A stretch of 50,542 nucleotides of DNA, taken from the NCBI GenBank assembly GCA_014191855.1, contig BJHF01000047.1, forward strand, positions 1 to 50,542, written 5' to 3'. The notes beneath the pieces were generated by a model. The model was not told the DNA's origin, ran no database searches, and was given only the letters and a program-made list of their open reading frames with translations. Positions 42,674 to 50,542 of the stretch are shown piece by piece. The stretch's first letter is position 1, and each line of letters starts with the position of its first letter. This stretch comes from Deltaproteobacteria bacterium (GTDB taxonomy: Bacteria; Myxococcota_A; UBA796; SXON01). A program made the position numbers and the translations under genes.

Positions 42674-43358
42674 GAATACCCATCGTCGGCTCATCGAGCC
42701 GAACGCCCGCCTCTTCGCCATCCTCTCCACGGTGGCCGTGTCCATCGGCGGACTGGTCGAAATCCTGCCGATGTACAGCTCCGCAGTCGGCCCCGAGCAC
42801 ATGGAGGAGGTGAAGCCGTACAGCCCGCTGGAGCTGGCCGGGCGCGACCTGTACCTGCGGGAAGGCTGCTACAACTGCCACTCCCAGATGATCCGGCCGT
42901 CCCAGGCGGAAACGCTGCGCTACGGCCCGTGGACGCGGGCCGGGGAGTACCAGTGGGATCACCCCTTCCAGCTTGGGAGCCGGCGTATCGGCCCCGACCT
43001 GCAGCGCGTCGGCGGCAAATACCCGGATGCGTGGCACTTCGACCATATGAAGGATCCGCGCGCGATGACCCCGGGGTCGATCATGCCGGCGTACACCTGG
43101 CTCTACGATTCCAAGGTGAGCACCTCAGATATCGTGGACACCGTGAACGGAATGATCACGCTCGGCGTGCCCTACGACGCAAACCCGGAGGCCTGGGTGC
43201 CGGCGCAAGTCGGGGCCCAACAGAAAAAAATCGTGGACAGCCTCGCCCTGGTGAAGCGGACCGCTGCGCCCGACGACGAGATCATCGCCCTCATCGCCTA
43301 CTTGCAGCGCCTCGGCGTGGATGGCAAGGCCGCAATCACGGCGCGGGCCGCCAAATGA
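42666..43358 (+). CDS. ccoO: Cytochrome cbb3 oxidase subunit II (CcoO), mono-haem cytochrome c
   Basis: CcoO passes electrons from CcoP to CcoN. The 230-residue protein has one N-terminal membrane anchor ([20 protein letters not shown]), the haem c motif CYNCH (68-72) in the family context [14 protein letters not shown], and a methionine ligand region ([11 protein letters not shown]). The start overlaps the end of ccoN by 8 bases. All features are normal for CcoO. Confidence 0.97.
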   Translation: MSENTHRRLIEPNARLFAILSTVAVSIGGLVEILPMYSSAVGPEHMEEVKPYSPLELAGRDLYLREGCYNCHSQMIRPSQAETLRYGPWTRAGEYQWDHPFQLGSRRIGPDLQRVGGKYPDAWHFDHMKDPRAMTPGSIMPAYTWLYDSKVSTSDIVDTVNGMITLGVPYDANPEAWVPAQVGAQQKKIVDSLALVKRTAAPDDEIIALIAYLQRLGVDGKAAITARAAK

Positions 43359-43534
43359 GCGAAGCCATCAAGGGCGCCGCCGCACAGAGCACCGAGCTCG
43401 GCTGGCTCCTGGGCGTGATGACCATCGTGTTCGCCTCCGTGTTCGTGGGATGGGCCGTATGGGCTTTTCTGCCCAGCCGCCGCGCCGCCATGGAGGCCGC
43501 CGCCAATCTGCCACTCGAGGGGGATGAACCATGA
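43355..43534 (+). CDS. ccoQ: CcoQ-like small membrane subunit
   Basis: This 59-residue protein has a single membrane helix (LLGVMTIVFASVFVGWAVWAFLPS) followed by a short basic then acidic tail, as in CcoQ/FixQ, which stabilises the oxidase complex. It overlaps ccoO and ccoP by 4 bases each (ATGA), so it is firmly placed in the operon. Confidence 0.88.
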   Translation: MSEAIKGAAAQSTELGWLLGVMTIVFASVFVGWAVWAFLPSRRAAMEAAANLPLEGDEP

Positions 43535-44034
43535 GCAAGGAAACCGACAAGATCCTCGGTCACGGCGCCGACAACGACGGCATCGAGGAGTACGACAACC
43601 CCCTGCCCACGTGGTGGTTGGGCCTGTTCTACTTCACCATCGCGTGGGGCGTGTTGTACGCGATCGACTACCACTTCGTTTCCCACCGCAGCCAGGCCGG
43701 TGAGTACGATGCGGAGGTGGCGGCGGCGCTGGCCGCGCTGCCGCAGCGGCCCCAGGTCGCGGCCATCGCTGCGCCGACGCCCGCGTCGGCCGAAGCCGGA
43801 AAGGCCGTCTTCGAGACCAACTGCGTGGCCTGCCATGGGGCCGATCTGCGCGGTGGAGTCGGGCCAAACCTGACCGACGCCGAATGGATCCACGGCGGCA
43901 CGTACGCGGACATCCAAAAGACAATCACCGAGGGCGTGCCGGCCAAGGGCATGATCACCTGGGGGCCGATCCTCGGCGCCGAGAAGATCGCGCAGGTGGC
44001 GGCCTATGTTCACGGAGCCGGTGGCGGCCAGTGA
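43531..44034 (+). CDS. ccoP: CcoP with only one haem c domain
   Basis: CcoP is normally a di-haem cytochrome c of about 290-300 residues that receives electrons from the bc1 complex or soluble cytochromes. This one is 167 residues. The N-terminal region is typical (DGIEEYDNPLPTWWLGLFYFTIAWGVLYAIDYHF), but only a single CVACH (98-102) and one C-terminal methionine region (GMITWGPILG) are present, so one of the two cytochrome domains is missing. There is no frameshift: upstream and downstream genes are intact and overlap or abut cleanly. A mono-haem subunit is the likely native form. Confidence 0.93.
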   Translation: MSKETDKILGHGADNDGIEEYDNPLPTWWLGLFYFTIAWGVLYAIDYHFVSHRSQAGEYDAEVAAALAALPQRPQVAAIAAPTPASAEAGKAVFETNCVACHGADLRGGVGPNLTDAEWIHGGTYADIQKTITEGVPAKGMITWGPILGAEKIAQVAAYVHGAGGGQ

Positions 44035-44049
44035 CCGCGTGAGGACCCG

Positions 44050-45342
44050 ATGAGCCTGATCAACTCCGCCCGCACCTGGGTGTACAGTGCCTCGGTGAAG
44101 GGGCGTTTCCAGCGGGTTCACCGCTGGAGCGGCGCCGCGCTGCAGGCGATCCTCTTCGTGACGCCGTGGGTCGTGATCGATGGCCACCCCGCCGTGCAGG
44201 CCGACGTTCCGGGCCGACGACTATACGCCTTCGGGGCGGTGTTTACGCCAACGGACACCCTGCTGCTCGTGTTGATGGGCCTGTTCATCGCGTTCACCAT
44301 GTTCCTGTTCACGGCCGTGTATGGCCGGCTGTGGTGCGGCTACGCGTGTCCTCAAACGGTGTTTCTCGAGGAGTGGGTGCGCCCCATCGAGAGGTGGACG
44401 GAAGGTGAGCGTGGCGCCCGCATGGCGCGAGACAAAGGCCCGCTCACCGTTGAGAAGGTCCGGCGCAAGGGGGCGAAGTGGCTGGCCTACCTGGGCCTCG
44501 CGTCGGTGGTGGCCATGGCGTTCATGAGCTGGTTCGCCGGTCCGCGCCCGCTTTGGACCGGCCAGGCCGCGCCCGGGTACTACGGGTTGACGCTCGCCGT
44601 AACCGCCGGGATGTTCTTGGATTTCGTGTGGTTCCGCGAGCAATTCTGCAATTTCCTCTGCCCCTACGCCCGGTTGCAGGGGGTGCTCTGCGATGATCAG
44701 AGCCTCGTGGTGGCCTACGATGCGGCGCGGGGAGAGCCACGAAAGGGCGGCGCCGGAGCGTGCATCGACTGCAACAAATGTGTGGCGGTGTGCCCGCAGG
44801 GGATCGATATTCGCGATGGGTTCCAGCTGGAGTGCGTCACCTGCGCCCGGTGCGTCGACGCCTGCCAGATCGTGATGGACAAGCGGGGCCAACCCAACCT
44901 CATCAACTACGCCACGCTGTCCGGGGAGCGCCACAACGTGCGACCGCGCACCGTCGTCTACGCCTCGCTGCTCAGCGTGATCGCGCTCGCCTTCTTCACC
45001 GTCCTGCTCACGCGCTCCCCCGTCGATGGGAACATCAGCCGGGTGGCAGGCAGCACCTACGTTACCGACACTGACGGGTGGATCCGGAACACGTACATGC
45101 TGCGCCTGACAAATCACGAGAACCACGCAGAGACCTGGGAGGTTTCGGTGGCGGGGCTCGACTCCGCCGAGATCATCGCGCCCGCCATCCACCTCACGGG
45201 TGCGGGAACCACCACCGTGCCCGTCGTCGTGCGTGTGCCACCGGGTCACTTGTCAGCCCAGAGCGTTCCGCTCCGCGTGGTGGTTCAGGCGCACGACGAC
45301 GTGCTCTCCTTCAACGCAACCTTCATGAGCGACGGGGGCTGA
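44050..45342 (+). CDS. ccoG: CcoG/RdxA cytochrome oxidase accessory ferredoxin
   Basis: CcoG is a polyferredoxin membrane protein proposed to reduce copper(II) during cbb3 assembly. The 430-residue product has about five membrane helices, the motif RLWCGYACPQTVFLEEWVRPIE, a second CNFLCPYARLQ, and a ferredoxin domain with CIDCNKCVAVCPQGIDI and CVTCARCVDAC. An Ig-like periplasmic C-terminal domain (residues about 330-430) completes the usual plan. The ATG is 15 bases after ccoP. Confidence 0.95.
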   Translation: MSLINSARTWVYSASVKGRFQRVHRWSGAALQAILFVTPWVVIDGHPAVQADVPGRRLYAFGAVFTPTDTLLLVLMGLFIAFTMFLFTAVYGRLWCGYACPQTVFLEEWVRPIERWTEGERGARMARDKGPLTVEKVRRKGAKWLAYLGLASVVAMAFMSWFAGPRPLWTGQAAPGYYGLTLAVTAGMFLDFVWFREQFCNFLCPYARLQGVLCDDQSLVVAYDAARGEPRKGGAGACIDCNKCVAVCPQGIDIRDGFQLECVTCARCVDACQIVMDKRGQPNLINYATLSGERHNVRPRTVVYASLLSVIALAFFTVLLTRSPVDGNISRVAGSTYVTDTDGWIRNTYMLRLTNHENHAETWEVSVAGLDSAEIIAPAIHLTGAGTTTVPVVVRVPPGHLSAQSVPLRVVVQAHDDVLSFNATFMSDGG

Positions 45343-45343
45343 G

Positions 45344-45469
45344 ATGCGATGGATCGTCGGCATCATCGTGGGCTTGGGCATCGTGGTGGCGGTGAACGTG
45401 GCGATGATCGTCATCGCGGTTCAAAGCGCCGATCCCATTGATCCAACGTACGCCTCGGAAGCACGGTGA
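45344..45469 (+). CDS. ccoH: Very short CcoH/FixH-like protein
   Basis: This 41-residue gene was found by reading between ccoG and ccoI. It encodes one membrane helix (WIVGIIVGLGIVVAVNVAMIVIAVQ) and ends ADPIDPTYASEAR. The helix and its position match the N-terminus of FixH/CcoH, which is normally about 150-170 residues with a periplasmic domain. Here the domain is absent. The ATG lies one base after the ccoG stop, and the stop overlaps the ccoI GTG (GTGA), so the short form is a real, coupled gene and not a sequencing break. Confidence 0.75.
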   Translation: MRWIVGIIVGLGIVVAVNVAMIVIAVQSADPIDPTYASEAR

Positions 45470-47733
45470 TCCCGACGGCCTCGCCGGTCGCCTGCCCGCA
45501 CTGCGGCACCGCCACCGAGCTGGCCGGCTATTGTTGCACCGGCTGCGAGGTGGCGGCGGCGCTGCTGCACGACGCGGGCCTCGACCGATATTACGCCGAA
45601 CGGTTTGCTCCGGCGCCTCGGCCCGGCGCGAAGGCGGCGGTGAACCTGGAGGTAGCCGGCAACGGGGACACGGCGGAGGCTCGATTCCACGTCGATGGGC
45701 TGACGTGCGCGTCATGCGTATGGGTGGCAGAAACGCTGCTCGGGAAGGTTCCGGGCGTGGAGTCGGTATTCGTCAGCTACGGCACGTCGAACGCCACGGT
45801 TCGCTTCGACCCGCGCCTCGTCGACGTGGCGCGCGTCGTCGCTCCGCTCCACACGGTCGGCTGGGGCGTGCGGCCCATCGGCGCCGCCCCGAACGTGGAT
45901 CACTCATGGCTCACGCGGGTGGGCTTCTCCGCCTTCGCAGCCATGAACATCATGCTGATCAGCGCGGGGCTGTACGCCGGATGGTTCGCAGGGATGGACG
46001 CGAGCTGGACCACGCTGTTCACCTGGTGGTCGCTGGTGCTGGCAACCCCGGTCGCGACATGGGCAGCGCTGCCGTTCTACCGCACGGCGTGGGCCGGTCT
46101 ACGGTCGGGCCGCCTGCATGTAGACGCGCCGATCAGCCTGGGCGTGCTCGCGATGTTCGTGCATGGCCTCTGGGCAGCGCTCGCGCACCATGAGGGCTAC
46201 CTCGACTCGATGGCGATGCTCGTGGCCCTGTTGCTCGGCGCGCGGGTGCTGGAGCAGGGCGGTCGGCGTCGCGCGGCGGAAGCGGCTCGCTCCCTGGGTG
46301 CGCTGGCTCCCCGGACAGCGCGTCGGGTGCGCGGCGGCGGCGTGGAAGAGGTGCCGGTGGGCGAATTGTGCGCAGGCGACCACATCGTGGCGGCGCACGG
46401 CGAGGAGCTCGCTGCCGATGGCGTGGTCGTGGAGGGGGAGGCCGATGTGCAAATGGCGCTCCTCACGGGCGAATCGGTGCCGCGGCGGGTGCGCGCGGGT
46501 GACGAGGTGGTGGCCGGGGCCACATTGAGCACCGGGAACCTCGTGATCGAGGTTGCACGAACCGGCGATGACACGCTCCTGGGCCGGATGGCGTGCCGGC
46601 TCGCCGAGGCCCTCGATCGCCCGATTCCGCCGACGCTCGCGGATCGGGTGGCGCCAACCTTCACGGCGATCACGCTCCTCGCCGCCGCGGGGTCCGCGCT
46701 CGGCTGGGGGCTGCACAGCGGCCCCGAGATGGCGATGAAGGCGGGGATCGCGGTGCTTGTCGTCGCCTGTCCATGCGCCCTCGCGCTCGCGGCGCCGCTC
46801 ACCGCATCGGCTGCGCTCGGCGCCGCGGCCCGGGGGGGGCTGCTGGTCCGCTCCGGCGACGTGCTCCGCACCCTTGCCAAGGTAGATACCGTTGTATTCG
46901 ACAAGACCGGCACGCTCACCGAGGGCATCCCGCGCGTGACTCACGCTGAGGACTCCGTGCTCCGGATCGCGGCGGGCCTGGAGCGGCAGTCGCGACACCC
47001 CATTGCCAGCGCCATTCTCGCCGAGGCGGCCAGCCGCAGCATCCCGCTCCCCTCCCCCCGCGCCGTGCTTGAGCGGCCGGGCGAAGGCGTCGTTGGCGAG
47101 GTGGATGGGATCCGGTATCGACTCGGTCGGGGAGCCGCTGGACTGGTGGCACTTCATCAGGGAGATCGGCTCGTTGGAACCATCTCCCTTCAGGATCGGG
47201 TGAGGCCCGAGGCGCGGGCTACGGTCTCATCGCTCCGCGTCTCGGGCGTGCGCGTGCTGCTACTTTCGGGGGACGACCCCGCCGTCGTTGCGCGCATTGC
47301 GGCGGAAGTGGGGATCGACGAGGCGGAGGGCGGCGTGCGTCCCGATGACAAGGCGGGGCGGATCGCCCAGCTTCGAAGCGCCGGCTGCACGGTCCTTTTT
47401 GTCGGGGACGGCGTCAACGACGGCCCCGCGATGACGGCGGCCGACGTTGGCGTCGCCATGGGCGCCGGTGCAGCCTCCACCCTGCTCGTGGCGGATGCGG
47501 TTCAGGTCGGGCAGGGCCTAAGGGTAGTCTGTTTCGGCCTCCTGCTCGCGCGGCGCGCCGAGTCCACGGTACGGCGCTCCAGCCTCCGCTCGCTCGTCTA
47601 CAATGCGACAGCGGTAACCGTGGCCGCCTGCGGGCTGATGAATCCGCTGTTCGCCGCGTTGCTCATGCCGCTCTCAAGCAGCCTGGTCATCGGAAGCGCG
47701 CTGCATCTTGGTCGAATTTCGGAGAACAAATGA
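45466..47733 (+). CDS. ccoI: CcoI/FixI copper-transporting P1B-type ATPase
   Basis: CcoI exports copper for assembly of the cbb3 copper B centre. The 755-residue product starts with a Cys-rich region (CPHCG, YCCTGCEV) and a heavy-metal-binding domain with LTCASCVW. It then has the membrane CPC motif (ACPCALALAAP), the phosphorylation site DKTGTLT and the hinge GDGVNDGPAM. This N-terminal zinc-ribbon plus HMA layout is typical of FixI rather than of general CopA. The GTG start overlaps ccoH by 4 bases. Confidence 0.95.
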   Translation: MIPTASPVACPHCGTATELAGYCCTGCEVAAALLHDAGLDRYYAERFAPAPRPGAKAAVNLEVAGNGDTAEARFHVDGLTCASCVWVAETLLGKVPGVESVFVSYGTSNATVRFDPRLVDVARVVAPLHTVGWGVRPIGAAPNVDHSWLTRVGFSAFAAMNIMLISAGLYAGWFAGMDASWTTLFTWWSLVLATPVATWAALPFYRTAWAGLRSGRLHVDAPISLGVLAMFVHGLWAALAHHEGYLDSMAMLVALLLGARVLEQGGRRRAAEAARSLGALAPRTARRVRGGGVEEVPVGELCAGDHIVAAHGEELAADGVVVEGEADVQMALLTGESVPRRVRAGDEVVAGATLSTGNLVIEVARTGDDTLLGRMACRLAEALDRPIPPTLADRVAPTFTAITLLAAAGSALGWGLHSGPEMAMKAGIAVLVVACPCALALAAPLTASAALGAAARGGLLVRSGDVLRTLAKVDTVVFDKTGTLTEGIPRVTHAEDSVLRIAAGLERQSRHPIASAILAEAASRSIPLPSPRAVLERPGEGVVGEVDGIRYRLGRGAAGLVALHQGDRLVGTISLQDRVRPEARATVSSLRVSGVRVLLLSGDDPAVVARIAAEVGIDEAEGGVRPDDKAGRIAQLRSAGCTVLFVGDGVNDGPAMTAADVGVAMGAGAASTLLVADAVQVGQGLRVVCFGLLLARRAESTVRRSSLRSLVYNATAVTVAACGLMNPLFAALLMPLSSSLVIGSALHLGRISENK

Positions 47734-47867
47734 GCGGAATCTTCTTTTTGCTGCCCATCGCGCTCGCACTGGGCGGGCTGTTCACCTGGCTCTTCGTACG
47801 CGCGGCCCGCGAAGGCCAGTTCGACGACCTCGACGATCCCCCGGAGCGGATGCTGCGCGACGAGTGA
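47730..47867 (+). CDS. ccoS: CcoS-type small membrane assembly protein
   Basis: The 45-residue protein has one helix (IFFLLPIALALGGLFTWLFV) followed by ARREGQFDDL-like residues (AAREGQFDDLDDPPERML), the hallmark of CcoS/FixS, which is needed for cofactor insertion into the oxidase. It overlaps the end of ccoI (ATGA) and closes the cco operon. Confidence 0.93.
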   Translation: MSGIFFLLPIALALGGLFTWLFVRAAREGQFDDLDDPPERMLRDE

Positions 47868-47913
47868 TCCAGCGCGACCGGTTCCCCGTACGGACCTGTG
47901 GTAGGGTGAGCGC

Positions 47914-49644
47914 GTGATCCTCTGGAATCGACCCCTGGTCCTCGGCGTGGGCTTCGTGGCCGTCGCTGGTACACTCGGCATGGATGGCGGCGGTTGGCGC
48001 GATTGGGCGAAGGCCGAATCCGCGGAAGACGACGTGATCCCTGGCGAGTTCATCGTCCACTTCCGGCCGGCGCACGTGCCGACGCTGCGTGCGGAGGCCG
48101 GGCGCTTCGTGAACGCCGAGCCCAGTCTGGCCGCGCGCCTGCAGGCCGCCGGGGTCACCTCCCCTCGCCCGCTGCTGCGGATTGCGCCGCGGCGTGACAA
48201 TGGCCCAGGGCGTCGCCTCGCGAGCACCTTCGTCGTGCGGTCGGATCGTTCGCTTCCTGAGCTGCGCGCGCAGCTTGAGGATCAAGGCGCTGTCGAGTCG
48301 ATCGAGCCGCTCGGCCACATGCGTGCGCTCGCCGAGCCCAACGACACCTGGTACCACTTCCAGTGGGACATGGCGGCGGCCGACATCGCCACGATCCGCG
48401 AAACGCACGACGGTAGCGGCGCCGTCGTCGCCGTCATCGACAGCGGCGTTTCCCCCGGCGGCGCCGACGGGTTCCTTCACCTGCTCCAGGGGTACGACTT
48501 CATCGGCGACGATGAAGATGCTTCGGACGATGACGCGATGATCTCCGGGCTCTCGCACGGCAGCCACGTGGCCGGTACGATCGCGCAGGTAACGGACAAT
48601 GTCGAGGGCGTGGTCGGCCTCGCGCCGGAGGCGGGGATCCTGCCGGTTCGCGTGCTGCATTACGACGACGCGTCGGGCGCGGTGTGGGGCGATACCGACG
48701 ACATCGCGAACGGCATCCTCTGGGCGGTAGACCACGGCGCGCAGATCATCAACATGAGCCTCGGGAGCCCGGGCCGGTCGGACGCGGTGGCCGACGCCTG
48801 CGCCTACGCCTACGAGAACGACGTCATGGTGGTCGCCTCCTCGGGCAACGACGGGAACCCCGCCGGAGTCCTGTATCCGGCCGCGCTGCCGACGGTGTTC
48901 GCAGTCGGCGCGCACGGCAGCACCAACGAGGTCACCCCGTACTCCAACGGCGGGCCGCAGGTGGATCTCGTCGCGCCCGGCGGCGAAGGCAGCGAAGATC
49001 GCGACGGGGATGGGCACGACGACGGGATTGTGCAGGAGAGCGTCACGGAAAACGGGTGGCGCTACGTGTTCTCGGAGGGCACCTCCATGGCCGCGCCGCA
49101 CGTCGCCGGCGCAGCGGCGTTGCTCCTCCAGAACGGCTGGGTTCGCCACCAGGCCATCGAGGAGGCGCTCATCCAGAGCGCCGACGATCTGTACGCGCCC
49201 GGTCACGACGATGCGTCGGGCTTCGGCAAGCTCAACATCCTCGCCGCGCTGGCGGTGCCGGTGGCGGAGGGGTTGCTGCAGCAGGAGGGCCCGGTCACGA
49301 TCTCCCAGGTTTCAACGGACTATTCCACCGACGGGCGCGTGTGGGTGTCGTGGATCACCGACATCGCGGCCACCACCGAGGCCACCGGCTCGGATGTGAA
49401 CGAATACGACGAGCTCGCGACCCATCTGCACCGGGTGCTCGTAAAGGGCAGCCCGGGGTTCGGCACGACCATCGAGGTTTCTTCAACCTCGAAAGACGGA
49501 ACTACGGCAAGCGAGGACGTGGAATTGACGTTCCCCCTCCCTTCCGACAATCCCTTCGCGGGGTGCGCGGATGGCGCGGCGGGTGCGTTGTTCGCCCCCG
49601 CGGCGGCGGCGATGGCGTGGCGCCGGCGGTCAGCGCGTCGCTGA
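47914..49644 (+). CDS. Subtilisin-like serine protease with MYXO-CTERM-like tail
   Basis: The 576-residue secreted protein has a signal-like N-terminus, an inhibitor-type propeptide (residues about 40-130, GEFIVHFRP) and an S8 catalytic domain with D176 in VIDSGV, H215 in SHGSHVAGT, the oxyanion region SSGND and S391 in GTSMAAPH. A beta-rich domain follows. The end has a cysteine (FAGCADGAAG), a hydrophobic Ala segment and WRRRSARR, matching MYXO-CTERM-type anchors. The start is GTG at 47914. It is not part of the cco operon in function and lies 46 bases after it. It overlaps the convergent gene by 15 bases. Confidence 0.92.
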   Translation: MILWNRPLVLGVGFVAVAGTLGMDGGGWRDWAKAESAEDDVIPGEFIVHFRPAHVPTLRAEAGRFVNAEPSLAARLQAAGVTSPRPLLRIAPRRDNGPGRRLASTFVVRSDRSLPELRAQLEDQGAVESIEPLGHMRALAEPNDTWYHFQWDMAAADIATIRETHDGSGAVVAVIDSGVSPGGADGFLHLLQGYDFIGDDEDASDDDAMISGLSHGSHVAGTIAQVTDNVEGVVGLAPEAGILPVRVLHYDDASGAVWGDTDDIANGILWAVDHGAQIINMSLGSPGRSDAVADACAYAYENDVMVVASSGNDGNPAGVLYPAALPTVFAVGAHGSTNEVTPYSNGGPQVDLVAPGGEGSEDRDGDGHDDGIVQESVTENGWRYVFSEGTSMAAPHVAGAAALLLQNGWVRHQAIEEALIQSADDLYAPGHDDASGFGKLNILAALAVPVAEGLLQQEGPVTISQVSTDYSTDGRVWVSWITDIAATTEATGSDVNEYDELATHLHRVLVKGSPGFGTTIEVSSTSKDGTTASEDVELTFPLPSDNPFAGCADGAAGALFAPAAAAMAWRRRSARR

Positions 49645-50542
49645 CCAACCCGCCCCAGGCGAAACCAGTGTTTCCGCTTCGGCCACCAGCACGTCGGTTC
49701 GCACCACGCGCGTGCTTGCGGGGAGTCCGAGCAGCTTCAAGAGGTCCTTCGCCTTGCCGGGGCGGCCCTCCGAGGTGGCCAGCCGCGCCTCTACGACGCC
49801 GTCCTCGCGTACGCGCAGCATCCGAATCATCGGGCGTACATCCACGGTGATCGGCCCGGCCTTCGACTTGCGCGGCAGCTCAAGCGTCTTGGCCTCCAGC
49901 AACGACCACACGGCGGATCGGAGCACATCCACATCCAGGCCCGAGATGAATTCGTAGTCCCAACCTACTACTTCTCCCATCAGGGCATTGGTCTTCATGG
50001 GCACGGCCAGACCGCCCAGGACGAGGAACCCCGGCGGGGCGGTCGCGCGCAACGCCACCGTCATCGCAGCCACGTCCACCTCGCGCACCATTCGCACGTC
50101 CATGTACTCGGCGAGGCTCTCCTCCCCGCTCGGCAGCGCGCTCGAAAAGTCCATCCGCGGGAGCGGGTGGAAGCCCTGGCTGTAGGAAAGCGGCGCGTCG
50201 ACGCGGCGAAGCGCACGCACCCACACGTTCTGCCACTCCAAGTGGCCCAGGAAGCGGGCATCGCCGATCCGGCCTAGGCGGAAGCGCACCCGCTGCACGG
50301 CGTCGGGCTCCTTCGCCACCGAGATCGTGGGCCGGGTCCAGCCCTTCTCGTCCTTCCGGCCCTCGATGGACTGGCGCAACATGTGGGCGCAGAGCTCGCG
50401 CTCCACGTCGATCACCCCGCACTTGTGGCACTTTTTCTGCCGGCAATCCGGGGCGTGCTTCAGCTCGGTGGCGCGAACGTAGTCGTCGACGAACCACTGC
50501 TTCGGGATGTGAATGTCGATGTGGTCCCACGGCAGTCGCTCG
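49630..50542 (-). CDS. Radical SAM/DUF2344 fusion protein, C-terminal part only
   Basis: The frame is open to the right edge of the window, so the N-terminus lies outside. The first visible residues (LPWDHIDIHIPKQWFVDD, then CRQKKCHKCG) match the end of the large radical SAM protein family of unknown function (TIGR03960 type), whose Cys-rich linker leads into the DUF2344 domain (TIGR03936). That domain is clear: RVRFRLGRIGDARFLGHLEWQNVWVRALRR and YSQGFHPLPRMDFSSALPSG. In many bacteria this fusion is encoded near ribosome and RNA-processing genes such as rng and rplU. The function is unknown; an RNA or ribosome-linked role has been suggested from context only. Confidence 0.85.
   Translation of the reverse strand, partial: ERLPWDHIDIHIPKQWFVDDYVRATELKHAPDCRQKKCHKCGVIDVERELCAHMLRQSIEGRKDEKGWTRPTISVAKEPDAVQRVRFRLGRIGDARFLGHLEWQNVWVRALRRVDAPLSYSQGFHPLPRMDFSSALPSGEESLAEYMDVRMVREVDVAAMTVALRATAPPGFLVLGGLAVPMKTNALMGEVVGWDYEFISGLDVDVLRSAVWSLLEAKTLELPRKSKAGPITVDVRPMIRMLRVREDGVVEARLATSEGRPGKAKDLLKLLGLPASTRVVRTDVLVAEAETLVSPGAGWSATR

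Overview
The window is about 50.5 kb of very GC-rich, gene-dense bacterial DNA. No rRNA, tRNA or other taxonomic marker is present. Several features suggest a member of the Myxococcota or a related delta-proteobacterial lineage: three secreted proteins end in a Cys / hydrophobic / Arg-rich tail like MYXO-CTERM, there are large FG-GAP and MopE-type Asp/Cys repeat proteins, and a globin-coupled histidine kinase is present. This placement is inference.

Layout. 1-5130: the C-terminal part of a pentameric ligand-gated-channel-like membrane protein (cut by the window edge), tail to tail with a Tat/lipobox substrate-binding protein; an O-methyltransferase; a 3-methyladenine DNA glycosylase; a 638-bp non-coding stretch with repeats and a sigma-54-type site; a small CARDB-like protein. 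5194-15128 (minus): an 11-gene complex I operon, nuoABCDHIJKLMN, without the NADH-oxidising module nuoEFG. 15250-25945: a secreted protein of unknown function, a large FG-GAP/MopE-repeat surface protein, SlyD, SelO, an FG-GAP lipoprotein and an M36-like metalloprotease. 25991-33506: a lysyl-oxidase-like lipoprotein, a translationally coupled operon of a double radical SAM protein, a single radical SAM protein and a YciB-like membrane protein, then a convergent MiaB/RimO-like radical SAM protein. 33548-36778: a lipoprotein with 14 tandem Asp/Cys repeats. 36819-47867: a cbb3 oxidase region with an accessory operon (UspA, TauE/SafE-like protein, small unknown protein), a sigma-54 response regulator, a globin-coupled histidine kinase, and ccoNOQPGHIS. 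47914-50542: a subtilisin with a C-terminal sorting tail and the 3' end of a radical SAM/DUF2344 protein.

How the parts may work together. The histidine kinase has an N-terminal protoglobin-type haem domain, its probable partner is an NtrC-type activator, and a consensus sigma-54 promoter lies 46 bases before ccoN. The simplest reading is an oxygen-sensing circuit that switches on the high-affinity oxidase through sigma-54, using a globin sensor where rhizobia use the PAS-haem protein FixL. The oxidase itself looks reduced: CcoP has one haem-binding motif and CcoH is 41 residues. The complex I operon probably takes electrons from a donor other than NADH. The second unusual locus is the lysyl oxidase plus tandem radical SAM region; its substrate and product cannot be read from the sequence. 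Many gene boundaries overlap by 4 bases (ATGA or GTGA), and five convergent pairs overlap at their 3' ends.
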